DNA from: Aegilops tauschii subsp. strangulata | Lineage: Eukaryota > Streptophyta > Magnoliopsida > Poales > Poaceae | NCBI RefSeq assembly: GCF_002575655.3 | Contig: NC_053037.3 | Location: 324,783,294-324,847,293, forward strand | DNA length: 64,000 nucleotides | Reading direction: 5' to 3' | In this document: positions 23,910 to 34,757 of the stretch, piece after piece | How positions within the stretch are numbered: position 1 is the first letter of the stretch | How the letters are laid out: the number at the start of each line of letters is the position of its first letter | Program-made: the position numbers and the translations under genes | The notes under the pieces: generated by a model | What the model was told of the DNA's origin: nothing | Database searches by the model: none | What the model saw: the letters and a program-made list of their open reading frames with translations, nothing else

Positions 23910-24694
23910 TGCGCTGTACTTCTATATGATAGTTGTCAAGTCAGCGAAGTGTAATATGCGACGGCGGTTGATGGCGTTGAGGATTCCTTCGTCCATACAA
24001 TTGGTGCGGAACGCTGAGATCGCGTCTTCATCGCGGCAATCTTTAATCTTGTCTTTGACAAGAAGGAATCTGGCCCAAAAGTGATGGACCATTTCCTGAG
24101 ACTGTTGTTGTATGCTCCTAAGAGCACTTATATTTGGGTGGGTGGGTGGTTTTAAATCCGAACCCTGACCCGATTTTGGATCCGGAGTCTGAAGGTCTTC
24201 CGAACTTAACAGATCGGGCTCCAGGATATCAACTGATTTCTTAGGCCCGTCGCCCGATTCTATGTTCGGAGGGCAGGATGCATCTCCTTCTTTGAAATCG
24301 GAGATCCGGACATAGTCCGTCCTTAGTATGGAGGAAGAGTTGTCGTCTCGCTCCTCGACTACCGCTATCTGGTGGGTGATCCATGGAGATTTGATTTCTC
24401 TCTGATCGGTTTAAGCCCAATTCGATCGTAGTCTGTAGCGACCCCCAGGGCGGCGATGCGATCTAGGATCTCGTTTAAAGATGAGAGCTCCGCTGGATCC
24501 ATCTGCTTGGAGTGTTCAGAGTCGATACGAAGGGGATTTTTGATGACCCGGGAGGTCATCGTCGGCTCAACAGCCGAATGGGCGGTCATGGTAAAGCCGC
24601 CCAGCCGGAGGGTTTGGCCTGGGGCCAGCGCTCCTCCGGATGTGATATTGTCCTTGAGAAAAAGGCGAGCCATCGATCCTATCTTCGACGTCAT
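23910..24694 (-). pseudogene. gag: F2 gag
   Basis: 24365-24694 gives the N-terminal ORF (MTSKIGSMARLFLKDN, GGFTMTAHS), ending in SPTR as in F1. The capsid part (23910-24364) shows the expected segments, including an HHFWARF equivalent, but in interrupted frames. It follows the 5' LTR with the TTGGTGC primer-binding-site-like sequence at 24703-24720. Confidence 0.75.
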
Positions 24695-24720
24695 AGTGGA
24701 ACTCTCAATGAAAGCACCAA

Positions 24721-25201
24721 CGTCGGTGTCAAAACCGGCGGATCTCGGGTAGGGGGTCCCGAACTGTGCGTCTAAGGTCGATGGTAACAGGAGACGGGGG
24801 ACACAATGTTTACCCAGGTTTGGGCCCTCTCTATGGATGTAATACCCTACTTCCTGCTTGATTGATCTTTATGAATATGAGTATTACAAGAGTTGATCTA
24901 CCATGAGATCGTAATGTCTAAAGCCCTAGAAGTCTAGCCTGTATGTCTATAGTTATGAGCCTTGGCCTCTACAGACCTATCCTCCGGTTTATATAGACAC
25001 CGGGGGGATCTAGGGTTACATCAGGTCGGTTTACAGAAAAAGGAATCTTCCTAGTCGACCGCCGAGCTTGCCTTCCACGCCCAGGAGAGTCCCATCCGGA
25101 TACAGGTGGAGTCTTTGATCTTTGTATCTTCACAGCCCATCAGTCTGGCCCACGGCTAATAGGCCGGACGCCCGAGGACCCCTTAGTCCAGGACTCCCTC
25201 A
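24721..25201 (-). repeat. F2 5' LTR
   Basis: 481 bp. Plus-strand ends are cgtcggtgtc and ggactccctca. TATA box tttatatagac is near 24989. The first base (24721) differs from the canonical t. Confidence 0.85.
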
Positions 25202-26014
25202 GTCGTCATCAAAAACAGGCACGTCGAGTCATTGATAGACGATCTACGTCTCACATTCGACAACCTCCGTACATATGACATCATGATCAATCCGGAAAAG
25301 TTTGTTTTCGGCGTCCGCGCCGGAAAATTACTGGGCTTCGCCATTTCCAATAGAGGAATTGAGGCAAATCCAGCCAAAATCCGAGCTTTGTCACAATTGG
25401 CTACGCCAACAGACCTTAAACAGGTCCAAAACTCGCGGGATGCGTGGCAGCTTTAAGCATTGCCACTCTATCGCCTTCTCCGATGCACCGACCACTTCGA
25501 GTGGACGGATGCGGCAACGGCCGGCCTGGAGGAAATAAAGGCCCTTTTAGAGAGCAACCCAATCCTGGCCACGCCGAACGTCGGCGAACCCATGTTATTA
25601 TACATATCAGCAACACACCAGGTGGTGAGCGCCATGCTCGTCGTTGAGCGAGAGCAGGACGGACACAAATTCCCGCTCCAGAAACCGGTATACTACGTAT
25701 CCACTGTCCTCACACCATGCAAATCTTGATACCCTCATTATCAAAAGATAGCATACACGGTCTTCATGGCATCCCGGAAGCTGCGACACTACTTTCAAGA
25801 GTGCTCAATTACGGTGGCTTCCGAGGTACCACTCAACGACATAATAAACAACCACGATGCAACGGGCCGGATTGCTAAGTGGGACATTGAGCTCCTTCCA
25901 TTCGACATAACATACAAACCGCGCCGAGCCATTAAATCCAAAGTACTGGCTGACTTCATCGCCGAATGGACAGAGGCCGAACTCCCTAAAGAGTATGGCA
26001 CGTATTCCAACTGG
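25202..26014 (+). pseudogene. pol: F1 RT C-terminal fragment and classical RNase H
   Basis: Resumes right after F2 with VVIKNRHVESL, the codons that immediately follow YVDD in F2. A frameshift lies near 25430, in the linker before the RNase H. The frame 25460-25729 then holds FEWTDAATAG and VYYVSTVLTP; a TGA at 25727-25729 (CGA expected) interrupts an otherwise open frame that continues at 25766. Confidence 0.8.
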
Positions 26015-26600
26015 GTTATGTACTTTGATGGTTCCAAAATGTTGGCGGGGTTAGGGGCGGGCGTTGTCTTAACGTCCCCCACTGGAGACATAGTTCAGTA
26101 CGTACTCCAAATATTATACCCAGACTCCAACAATGCAGCCGAATATGAGGCCTTATTACATGGACTTCGGATGGCCGTCTCCATGGGCATACAACGCCTG
26201 GAAGTGCGCAGGGACTCAAACCTCACAATATCTCAAATAAATGGAGATTTCGATGCCAAAGACCCGAAAATGGCGGCTTATCGTAACGCCGTTCTCAAAA
26301 TCTCGGCTCGGTTCGAGGGGCTCGAGTTTCATCATGTGGCTCGAGAAAGTAATCAAGCGGCGGACGTCCTTGCTCGCATCGGCGCCAAGCGTGACCCTGT
26401 CCCACCTAACATCTTTCTGGAAAGGCTTTTTAAGCCGTCCATGGTGTGGCAAGGGGAGAGCGGCAACACCAGTCCGGACCCGACTATAAGCCCAGATTCC
26501 GAACATACCGATATCATCGGGGGCTCAGCCACCGAAATAACACCGTCGGCCCATCTTATCACGACAGTCATTGCCCCATGGACCGAACCCTTCTTGGCCT
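26015..26600 (+). pseudogene. pol: F1 archaeal-type RNase H domain
   Basis: Within the 348-codon frame 25766-26812: MYFDGSKMLAG at about 26018, NNAAEYEALLHG, RRDSNLTISQ and ESNQAADVLARIG. The four acidic positions expected for this RNase H type are all visible, so this domain is the best preserved enzyme part in F1. Confidence 0.8.
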
Positions 26601-27097
26601 ACCTTAATAGGCGAGGACTCCCTGAGGATCAGAATGAGGCTCGCCGCATTGTCCGGCGCTCGAAAGCCTACAAGGTTCACGACGGAGAACTCTACAAGAA
26701 AAGCGCTACCGGAGTACTTCAAAGATGTATCTCCGAGCAAGAGGGGCGCAGCTCTTGGCTGAAATTCATGCTGGCCTCGGTGGTCACCACGCCGCGGCTC
26801 GGGGCCTTGTAAGCAAGGCCTTCCGTACGGGTTTCTATTGGCCGACGGCCCGAGCGGATGCACAGGACCTTGTCCAACGTTGCGTCGGATGCCGGCTTTT
26901 CGCCAACCAAAGCCATATGCCACCTACTGCCCTACAAACAATACCCATCACTTGGCCCTTCGCGGTCTGGGGGCTTGATATGGTTGGACCCCTTAAAGGA
27001 GGAAGCCATAAAAAAAGTATCTGCTGGTCATGGTGGATAAATTCACTAAGTGGATAGAGGCCAAACCAATTAAAACGGCCGAAGCCGGGCCAGTGAT
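26601..27097 (+). pseudogene. pol: F1 integrase, first (original) N-terminal copy
   Basis: Contains the linker, the zinc domain (HHAAARGLVSK ... RCVGCRLFANQ) and the start of the catalytic core (GLDMVGPLKGG, VDKFTKWIEAK). Frameshifts lie near 26745 and 27010. At 27097 the sequence jumps back to the linker, so the core is not continued in this copy. It differs from the copy at 27098 by several percent. Confidence 0.8.
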
Positions 27098-27568
27098 CAG
27101 AACGAGGCCCGCCGCATTGTCCGGCGTTCAAAGGCCTACAAGGTTCACGACGGAGAGCTCTACAAGAAAAGCGCTACCGGAGTCCTTCAAAGATGTATCT
27201 CCGAGGAGGAGGGGCTGCAGCTCTTGGCTGAAATTCATGCCGGTCTCGGCAGCCACCACACTGCAGCTCGGGCCCTTGTTAGCAAGGCCTTCCATATAGG
27301 TTTTTATTGGCCGACGGCCCGACCAGACGCGCAGGACCTTGTCCAACGTTGCGTCGGATGCTAGCTTTTCGCCAACCAGAGCCATATGCCACCCACCACT
27401 CTGCAAACAATCCCCATCACTTGGCCTTTCGCGGTCTGGGGGCTTGATATGGTCGGACCCCTTAAAGGAGGAAGCCATAAGAAAAAAATATCTGTTGGTC
27501 ATGGTGGATAAATTCACTAAGTGGATAGAGGCCAAACCAGTTAAAACGGCCGAAGCCGAACCAGTGAT
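26627..27568 (+). repeat. Tandem duplication of about 470 bp in F1 integrase
   Basis: gatcagaa at 26627 recurs at 27095, and ccagtgat at 27090 recurs at 27561, giving an offset of 468-471 bases. The second copy is nearly identical to F2, the first is not. Confidence 0.9.
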
Positions 27569-28280
27569 AGACTTTATATCTGGCGTTGTATACCGTTATG
27601 ATGTTCCACACAGCATCATCACCGATAACGGCTCCAATTTCACAGCCGATGAGGTGAAAACCTGGTGTGCTAATCTGGGCATTAAGCTCGATTACGCCTC
27701 TGTCTATCACCTGCAAACAAACGGAAAAGTCAAACGGGCCAATGATCTTATCATGAGCGGCATTAAACCCAGACCAGTGCGCTCTTTGAAAGAATCAGAC
27801 AAGCACTGGGTTGAGGAGCTCGACTCCGTACTCTGGGGGCTGCGGACCACGCCCAACCACACGACTAGATATACACCTTTCTTCATGGTGTACGGCGCAG
27901 AGGCTGTGTTACCCTGCGACATTATTCATGACTCACCTCGAGTGCGCATGTACGAAGAGAGAGAGGCCGAGCTTGATCGGCAGGATAGCCTAGATGCCCT
28001 AGAGGAGGAGCGAGATGTTGCAAAAGCATGTTCCGCATTTCACCAACAACAGGCCTGCAGATATCAAAGCAGAGAAGTACAGGCCAAGACTTATAACATT
28101 GGCGAACTCGTTCTACGTTTGCCGGAGAAGAAAAAGGAAAAACTCAAGCCCAAGTGGGAGGGTCCCTTCATCATTGACGAAGTTCTCACTGCAGGAGCGT
28201 ACCGCCTGCGTGATGCGTCAGACAATCGCCTAGAGCCGAACCCCTGGAACGCGGCCAGACTTCGAAGATTCTATGCCTAG
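27098..28280 (+). pseudogene. pol: F1 integrase, second copy with core and C-terminus
   Basis: Starts in the linker and contains a second zinc domain, then the catalytic core and C-terminus (frame 27339-28280) ending NAARLRRFYA. 27095-27590 matches F2 20256-20751 with one difference and shares its stop (tgctag near 27360) and extra A near 27490. Beyond 27590, integrase residues diverge from F2: for example NGKVKRAND instead of NGQVERANG, so the catalytic Glu position reads Lys. Confidence 0.85.
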
Positions 28281-29107
28281 CGCCGAACTCTTTGTTCGTC
28301 TCCTTCTCCCTATTGTTTCCATTATTTTTTCCACTCTTTTCGGTTTTTCTTTTTTAGCCTTAAAGCTTTCGCGCGGCTAAACCGTGCACTCGTGACGTGC
28401 ACTTCCTCAAATATGTACGTCCATTATACCTGGGGGCTTCTTGGACAGAAGCTTATTATTGTTATTTTCCGAGCATCACGCTCATCACATATGCGTGTTT
28501 TCCCCATATGTACCTTTTCTTCGCCATTATATGCATCGATATGACATAAGTTTTGGCCAAGTTGGGTTGCCTGGCTCCTGTGCTTATGCCCTATGTTCCC
28601 GTTAGTTCGGCTAGGGAATAAAGAGAGCACCTCTGCGATTGTGACTGTTGGGTCATCCGGATGTATACCTCAGACTGGGTGAAGCCAAAAGCTAGCGTTC
28701 TTAAGGGAATATTCGGTCGGCGGACTGAAGATGTTTTTTGCATTCACCCCATTGTGAACCCCCAGATGTTCCTTACACTGCGATTTTTTCAATCACAGTT
28801 CGGACATGCGCGTTAACGCATGTACACCCATGGAAAGGAACCCTTAATGGAACTATTCTCTCTGGACGATGTTTCTTACCACCACAATGTAATATAACAT
28901 AGTTAGCCGGATACAACTTGTCTGTTCAAGCAACTATGACCCCTACGCCTAGTTTCCAAGCATGCCCCGGTCTATTTTGCCGCTCGGGTATTCGGAAACA
29001 CTCCGCACCTTCGGGTTCAGAGGTCGAAGCGAAAAGGTCTACCATGACAATCGTTTTACAATACGGCTAGGGACAAATATGTCAAGGAGAGTACATAGTC
29101 ACTTGGA
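28281..29107. other. F1 non-coding spacer between integrase and antisense gene
   Basis: Mirror of 18765-19565 in F2. It holds tgggggcttc at 28431-28440, a PPT-like block, and no recognisable ORF. The two genes converge here. Confidence 0.6.
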
Positions 29108-31815
29108 CTAAAAAAATTCCTTCTCTATACAGTCTAACTTACAATCCTGTTGGGAATATTTGGCAGCTACTTTGACTTGGTCATATACCAAATTAACGGG
29201 AATATCTTTTCCATCTGACCCTAGAGGTCCGACCCGGGCCATATGATACGGATCAAGCTTGGTATACCGTGTTTTCACCATGGCCCAGGCTTCTCGTGCA
29301 CCTTCCCGGCAGGCCGATATCTTCCATAATCGGAAACGCCGCCGCGCTCCCCTGAATAGTTGTATAAGCTCTTCCATCTTTCCTGGAGGGGAGGCGGATG
29401 GCCATAAAGCCTTGGCAACACTTCGCATCGCCTTCCGAGCTTGCTCGTGCATTTGCGACAGCTCTCCTAGCAGATCGCCCGAGAATCTAGGCATCTCCTC
29501 TTCGGGGCGGCCAGTCAGCATACCTACAGAAATAACTCTGTTAGTCCCTTTTATCTCCGAATTACACGGAGGTAAGCTTGACCACATACTAAATATGCCG
29601 CCTCGAAGCCTCTTATTTTCCTTCACGGAGTCAGCCAGCTGGGCCCGCACATCTTTCAGTTCTTCGGCCAGTAGTCTTTTGGCTTCTTGTTCTCCCGCTT
29701 GAGCGGCTTTCTGTTGCTCCTTCAGTTGATCTGATGATCCTGCCGTGAGATGAGCAATAGTGTTGGCATTGCTGGTATATAATTATGTTTTCTCGATGGA
29801 GGGGAACATTACCAGGGGACGCCTTCTTGGATTTCTCCAGTTCGGCAGTAGCAGCAGTTAGCTGGGTCCGATACTTTTCTAGTTCTTGAGACAACAGGTT
29901 GTTCTTCTCCGTAAGCACCTGGTTATACAATGATCCTTAAATCAGTTGTATCAACTGCTTCAAGTCTCGGGGGCTACTGGTATATAATTATCAGATTGGT
30001 ATAATATAAACTTACCCGCATATCTTTCAAATGCTGGTCTGCGGCTCTGGTACGCCCGTCTCGAGCAGCTCAGATATATGCATCTGCCGAGCTGAAGCCA
30101 TCGAATGCCTCTTTTGTAAAACCAGGGTCGCGAAGAACGGCCCTCCGACGCCGGTGACCCATGGCGCTCTCCACTTCCGAGTTTTGTGATGAATACATCA
30201 TCCGACTCCTCGGCCAAAGAACAATCCGGCATCACTACCGTATCTGCCCTTGTCTTTACAGCAGGGTCTGGAACCTGGCTGTTGGGAGTGTGGCCGGCAG
30301 TATCCCCGGACATAGTCCGGCGAACGCTTTTCCTGATAAGGCACAAACAGAAAATGTCACAGTTGGATGTGACTGCTAAGGGGCATATTTACGAAGCCAT
30401 ACCTCTTCGATGAAGGCTCGGCCGGGCCCTCGTTTTCCTTCCTCTTCGAAGGCTTGCCCGGCGTGGGTGCCGCTCTCTCTGGAGTGGCCTCTGGTGCAAC
30501 ATGGCGCACCGAACGCCTCCCCTTTGGAGCACGAGATAGTGTGGTGGGTAAGGCAGAACGAGGAGGCTCTTTGGAGGAGATGTCTCCTGATTACTTACGT
30601 GTGAGGCAGGGAGAAGACCGGGATAGTCGGCGGTGATGGCCACTTCTGTCCCGTCATAGCTCGCCTGGTAGAACACACCATCCCCGAGCACCACGAATAT
30701 GTCTGGATCCTCTTCGAATCCGGGGTCAAGGTCCCGGTTGTGGTCCTCTGGCTGTGGGGCGGGGCTGTGTAGCCCCTCGGTGATCTTTCGCCATTTCTGT
30801 TACAAATGGACGGATTAATGTTCATTAAAAGTGACTCAGGAAGTAGAACGAGTAGAGCAGCGGGGTTGGAACTCACCCAGCTAGGAAGATTGTACATGGA
30901 GAATCCATCTCTGCGCTTAATATGAATAAATTCCTCTCCCTCCCCCTTGAACAGCTCGGCTAATATTTTTGCCAAAGCGGCGGGTGTGTCCGGACCCTTC
31001 CGACCGCAGCGGGAGGCGTCATCTTACCCATTATAGTGCCACATGGGAAGTCCTCTGTATTGGAGTGGCTGCACCCCTCGCACTATGGAAGTCGCCATTA
31101 CCTCAACTATTGATAATCCGGACTGGGCAAGCGTCTTTATCTTGCTCATCAGTTGACGGACTTCCGCACTATCTTCCTCCTCGAAGCTCCGAGGGCGCCA
31201 GCTGTGGCGTTTCTTCACCGGAACACTTGTAAATTTGGGAAGACCCATTTGAACTGGGTCAGGAAGGGCGACGTCCTCAATATAGAACCATTCGGAAGGC
31301 CACTCTTCGGATGCCTTCTTCAGTGTGCCGGACAGGTATCCGGTCTCGGCGATACGCCATACCTCGGCTCCACCCACTTCAAATATTAACCCTTCTTGGT
31401 TGCGAGGGACGAGGCAGAATAGCTTCTTCCACAATTCAAAATGGGCCTCGCAACCCAGGAATAGCTCGCAAAGAGTGACGTAACCCGCGATATGCAGGAT
31501 TGAGTAAGGAGTGAAGTTGTGCAGTCGAAGGCCATAATACTCCAGAAGCCCTCGGAGGAACGGATGGATTGGAAATCCGACGCCTCTTAGCAAGTAGGGA
31601 ACGAAGCACGCTCGTTCCCCCCTGGATGGATTGGGGAAATTCTCAGCTTGAGCCCCGCCGTTGAAGGAAGTCAATCATGCTCGAACGAGGACTAGATCCG
31701 TGGGGGGTCCCTGTGTTTGCAGCTTCACCAGCTAACCGTGGGATACGGAACATCTCTCCCAATCGCCTTTTTCTGGGCCATGGGGACGGGAGGAAGAGCT
31801 GGGAGCGCTGGCCAT
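29108..31815 (-). pseudogene. F1 antisense accessory gene, 6 predicted exons
   Basis: ATG at 31813-31815 (MASAPSSSS). Predicted exons on the minus strand: 31815-30877, 30796-30403, 30332-30016, 29918-29813, 29739-29590, 29523-29108. Introns 1 and 2 are 80 and 70 bases, against 80 and 69 in F2, and all splice sites fall at the same places. Exon 1 holds GVGFPIHPFLRGLLEYYGL and GYVTLCELFLGCEAHFELW, as in F2. Lesions: TGA at 31675-31677, frameshifts in exons 2 and 3. The first acceptor is followed by AAATGGCG, keeping the Trp that is a stop in F2. Exon 5 is 72 bases (24 codons) shorter than in F2, an in-frame change within the coiled coil. The C-terminal domain (MVKTRYTKLDPYHMARVG) is conserved. 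Confidence 0.7.
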
Positions 31816-32126
31816 GTTGGAGTGGCTTTACCTAGCAAGCTCTGAGGATTTTTCGCGTGATGTGGAACGGATTTGAGATCCAATCCCTTTAATTAGACGC
31901 TTTTCTTACATGGCCGGGGTGTTATATGCAAAAAATACCCTGACTTCTCGTATTCACTCGACACGTGGAAGCTGAAGCTATGGATGCATAGAAGCCGATG
32001 GGAACGACATTAAATGGAAGCCAAATATAGTCCTTTGAATTCATCGAAGGAGGAACCCGTCTTGCAATGCCGAAGACAGTTTGCGCGCCGGACACATCGT
32101 CATTGAAAGCCTGGTTCGGGGGCTAC
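31816..32126 (-). promoter_or_regulatory. F1 promoter region of the antisense gene and polypurine tract
   Basis: taattaaag at 31888-31896 on the minus strand corresponds to the F2 TATA-like box. At the LTR border, cgggggctac (32117-32126) is the presumed plus-strand primer of F1. Confidence 0.5.
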
Positions 32127-32606
32127 TGAGGGAGTCCTGGATTAAGGGGTCCTCGGGCGTCCGGCCTATTGGACATGGGCCGGACTGATGGACTGTGAAG
32201 AAACAAGACCGAAGACTCTCACCCGTGTCCGGTTGGGACTCTCCTTGGCGTGGAAGGCAAGCTTGGCACCCGGACATGAAAATTCCTTTCTCTGTAACCG
32301 ACTTTGTACAACCCTAGTCCCCTCCAGTGTCTATATAAACCGGAGGGTTTAGTCCATAGAGGCAAGAATCATAATCATAGACATACAGGCTAGACTTCTA
32401 GGGTTTTAGCCATTACGATCTCGAGGTAGATCAACTCTTTTAATACTCATATTCATCAAGATCAATCAAGCAGGAAGTAGGGTATTACCTCCATAGAGAT
32501 GGCCCGAACCTGGGTAAACATCGTGTCCCACGTCTCCTGTTACCATCGACCTTAGACGCACAGTTCGGGACCCCCTACCCGAGATCCGCCAGTGTTGACA
32601 CCGACA
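32127..32606 (+). repeat. F1 3' LTR
   Basis: 480 bp, TG...CA, followed by the TSD gagga at 32607-32611. TATA box tctatataaac is at about 32332. Confidence 0.9.
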
Positions 32607-33885
32607 GAGGAGGCTGGCCCAAGGGGGGCACGCCAAGGGGGGAGTCCTAATTGGACTCCAAGTCCAAGTAGGATTCGGCCCCCCTCCTTCCTTCCATCGG
32701 AGAGGGAAAAGGGGAAGGGAGAGAGAGGGAGAAGGAAAGAGGGGGGTCGGCCCCCTCCCCTAGTCCAATTCGGTTTGGGCAAGGAGGGGGCGCCCCTCTC
32801 ATGTGGTCTCTCTCCTCTCCTCCAATAAGGCCCAATACTTCTCCGGGGGGTTCCGGTAACCTCCCGTCACTCCAGAAAAATGCCCGAATCACTCGGAACC
32901 ATTCCGATGTCCGAATGCAACCTTCCAATATATGAATCTTTACCTCTCGACCATTTCAAGACTCGTCGTCACCTTCGTGATCTCATCCGGGACTTCGAAC
33001 AAACTTCAGTCATCAAATCATAACACATAATACAAATCGTCATCGAACGTTAAGCATGTGGACCCTACGGGTTCGAGAACTATAGACATGACCAAGACAC
33101 ATCTCCGGTGAATAACCAATAGCGGAACCTGGATGCTCATATTGGCTCCTACATATTCTACGAAGATCTTTATCGGTCAAACTGCATAACAACATACGTT
33201 GTTCCCTTTGTCATCGGTATGTTACTTGCCCGAGATTCGATCGTCGGTATCCTCATACCTAGTTCAATCTCGTTACCGGCAAGTCTCTTTACTCATTCTG
33301 TAATGCATCATCCCACAACTAACTCATTAGTCACATTGCTTGCAAGGCTTATGGTGATGTGCATTACCGAGAGGGCCCAGAGATACCTCGCCGATACATG
33401 GAGTGACAAATCCTAATGTCTATGCCAACTCAACAAACACCTTCGGAGACACCTGTAGAGCATCTTCATAATCACCCAGTTATGTTGTGACGTTTGATAG
33501 CACACAAGGTGTTCCTCCGGTATTCGGGAGTTGCATAATCTCATAGTCAGAGGAACCTGTATAAGTCATGATGAAAGCAATAACAGTAAAACTAAACGAT
33601 CATTATGCTAAGCTAACGGATGGGTCTTGTCCATCACATCATTTTCTAATGATGTGATCCTGTTCATCAAATGACAACACATGTCTATGGTCAGGAAACT
33701 TAACCATCTTTGATTAACGAGCTAGTCAAGTAGAAGCACACTCGAGACATTCTGTTTGTCTATGTATTCACACATGTACTAAATTTTAGGTTAATACAGT
33801 TCTAGCATGAATAATAAAAATTTATCATGATATAAGGAAATACAAATAACAACTTTATTATTGCCTCTAGGGCATATTTCCTTCT
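32607..33885 (-). repeat. Angela-like 5' LTR, second part
   Basis: Continues the LTR broken at 10930; the first five bases are the F1 TSD. Ends catatttccttct, with a t at 33885 where the other copy has a. Confidence 0.85.
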
Positions 33886-34742
33886 GTGAATAGATGAAGT
33901 CCTCAAACTACGGTCATCACCGGGAGTGGTCCCGACTATTGTCACTCCAGGGTTGCCGGATCATAACACGTAGTAGGTGACTATAACTTACAAGGTCGGA
34001 TCTAGAACATGGATATAATGATGATAACATAAACGGTTCAGATCTAAGTTCATGGCACCCGGGCCCAAAGTGACAAGCATTAAGCATGGCAAAGTCATAG
34101 CAACATCAATCTTAGAACATAGTGGATACTAGGGATCAAGCCCTAACAAAACTAACTAAATTACATGATGAATCTCATCCAACTCCTCACCGACCAGCGA
34201 GCCTACGAAGGAATTACTCACTCCCGGTGGGGATCATCATGGAATTGGCGATGGAGAAGGGTTGGTGATGATGAAGAACGAAGATCCCCCTCTCCGGAGC
34301 CCCAAACGGACTCCAATCTGGCCTCCCGATGGAGAACAGGAGGTGACGGCGGCTTCGTCTCATGGATCGCGATAATTCTTTCTCCCTGATTTTTTTGGAA
34401 AAATAAGATTTTATAGCGTCGGTTTCAGGGTCTGCGGGGCCACCAAGTGGGGACAACCCACCTAGGCACGCCAGGAGAGGGGGGCGCACCCTGGTGGGTT
34501 GTGCCCACCCAGGTGCCCCACTACGGTAAGTCTTGGCTCAAGAAATTCTTATTTATTGTATAAAAATTCCTCGCAAAGTTTCGTTGCATTTCGAGAACTT
34601 CTATTTCTGCACAAAAACAACGCCATGGTAGTTCTGCTGAAAACAACGTCAGTCTGGGGTTAGTTTCATTCAAATCATGCAAATTAGAGTCCAAAACAAG
34701 AGGAAAAGCGTTAGGAAAAGTAGATACGTTGGAGACGTATCA
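33886..34742 (-). repeat. Element B 3' LTR, second part
   Basis: Begins with the Angela TSD gtgaa (33886-33890) and continues the LTR broken at 3561, ending ttggagacgtatca. Contains the cacgccagg/ggtgggttgtgccc GC-rich block usual near the LTR start in these families. Confidence 0.8.
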
Positions 34743-34757
34743 ACTCCCCCAAGCTTA
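34743..34757 (-). promoter_or_regulatory. Polypurine tract of element B
   Basis: On the element strand AAGCTTGGGGGAGT directly precedes the LTR start TGATACG. Confidence 0.8.

Larger units (their letters stand above)
13580..25201 (-). mobile_element. F2: Fatima-like Gypsy retrotransposon nested in F1
   Basis: Minus orientation. The 5' LTR is 24721-25201 and the 3' LTR is 13580-15646 (with a solo LTR inside). It has the same gene set as F1 in mirror image: gag, protease, RT, RNases H and integrase on the minus strand; antisense gene on the plus strand. The flanks are cccgg (left) and gtcgt (right), so there is no TSD, and F1 RT sequence is missing at the junction. The outer base at 24721 is c where the family has t. 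Confidence 0.85.
10931..32606 (+). mobile_element. F1: Fatima-like Gypsy retrotransposon (Tat lineage), split by F2
   Basis: LTRs are 10931-11409 and 32127-32606, both starting TGAGGGAGTCC and ending GACACCGACA. They are flanked by a perfect TSD gagga (10926-10930 and 32607-32611). On the plus strand it carries gag, protease, RT, RNase H, archaeal-type RNase H and integrase. On the minus strand between integrase and the 3' LTR it carries an antisense gene. The RT is interrupted at 13579/25202 by F2. By eye the two LTRs differ by about 4-5 percent. The Fatima name is from recognition. Confidence 0.85.
3562..33885 (-). mobile_element. Angela/BARE-like Copia retrotransposon with a nested insertion
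   Basis: Without the nested elements it is about 8.6 kb. The left LTR (3' LTR) is 3562-5239 and the other LTR is 10487-10930 plus 32612-33885. The internal region has a primer-binding site matching initiator tRNA-Met and a Copia-order gag-protease-integrase-RT-RNase H set, all on the minus strand. TSD gtgaa lies at 3557-3561 and 33886-33890. LTRs end in TGAAGGAAATATGCCC (element sense), diagnostic in my recognition for Angela/BARE/WIS. The outermost base at 33885 is t where the other LTR has a, so the element's first base is mutated from T to A. The coding region has several stops and frameshifts. Confidence 0.85.
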
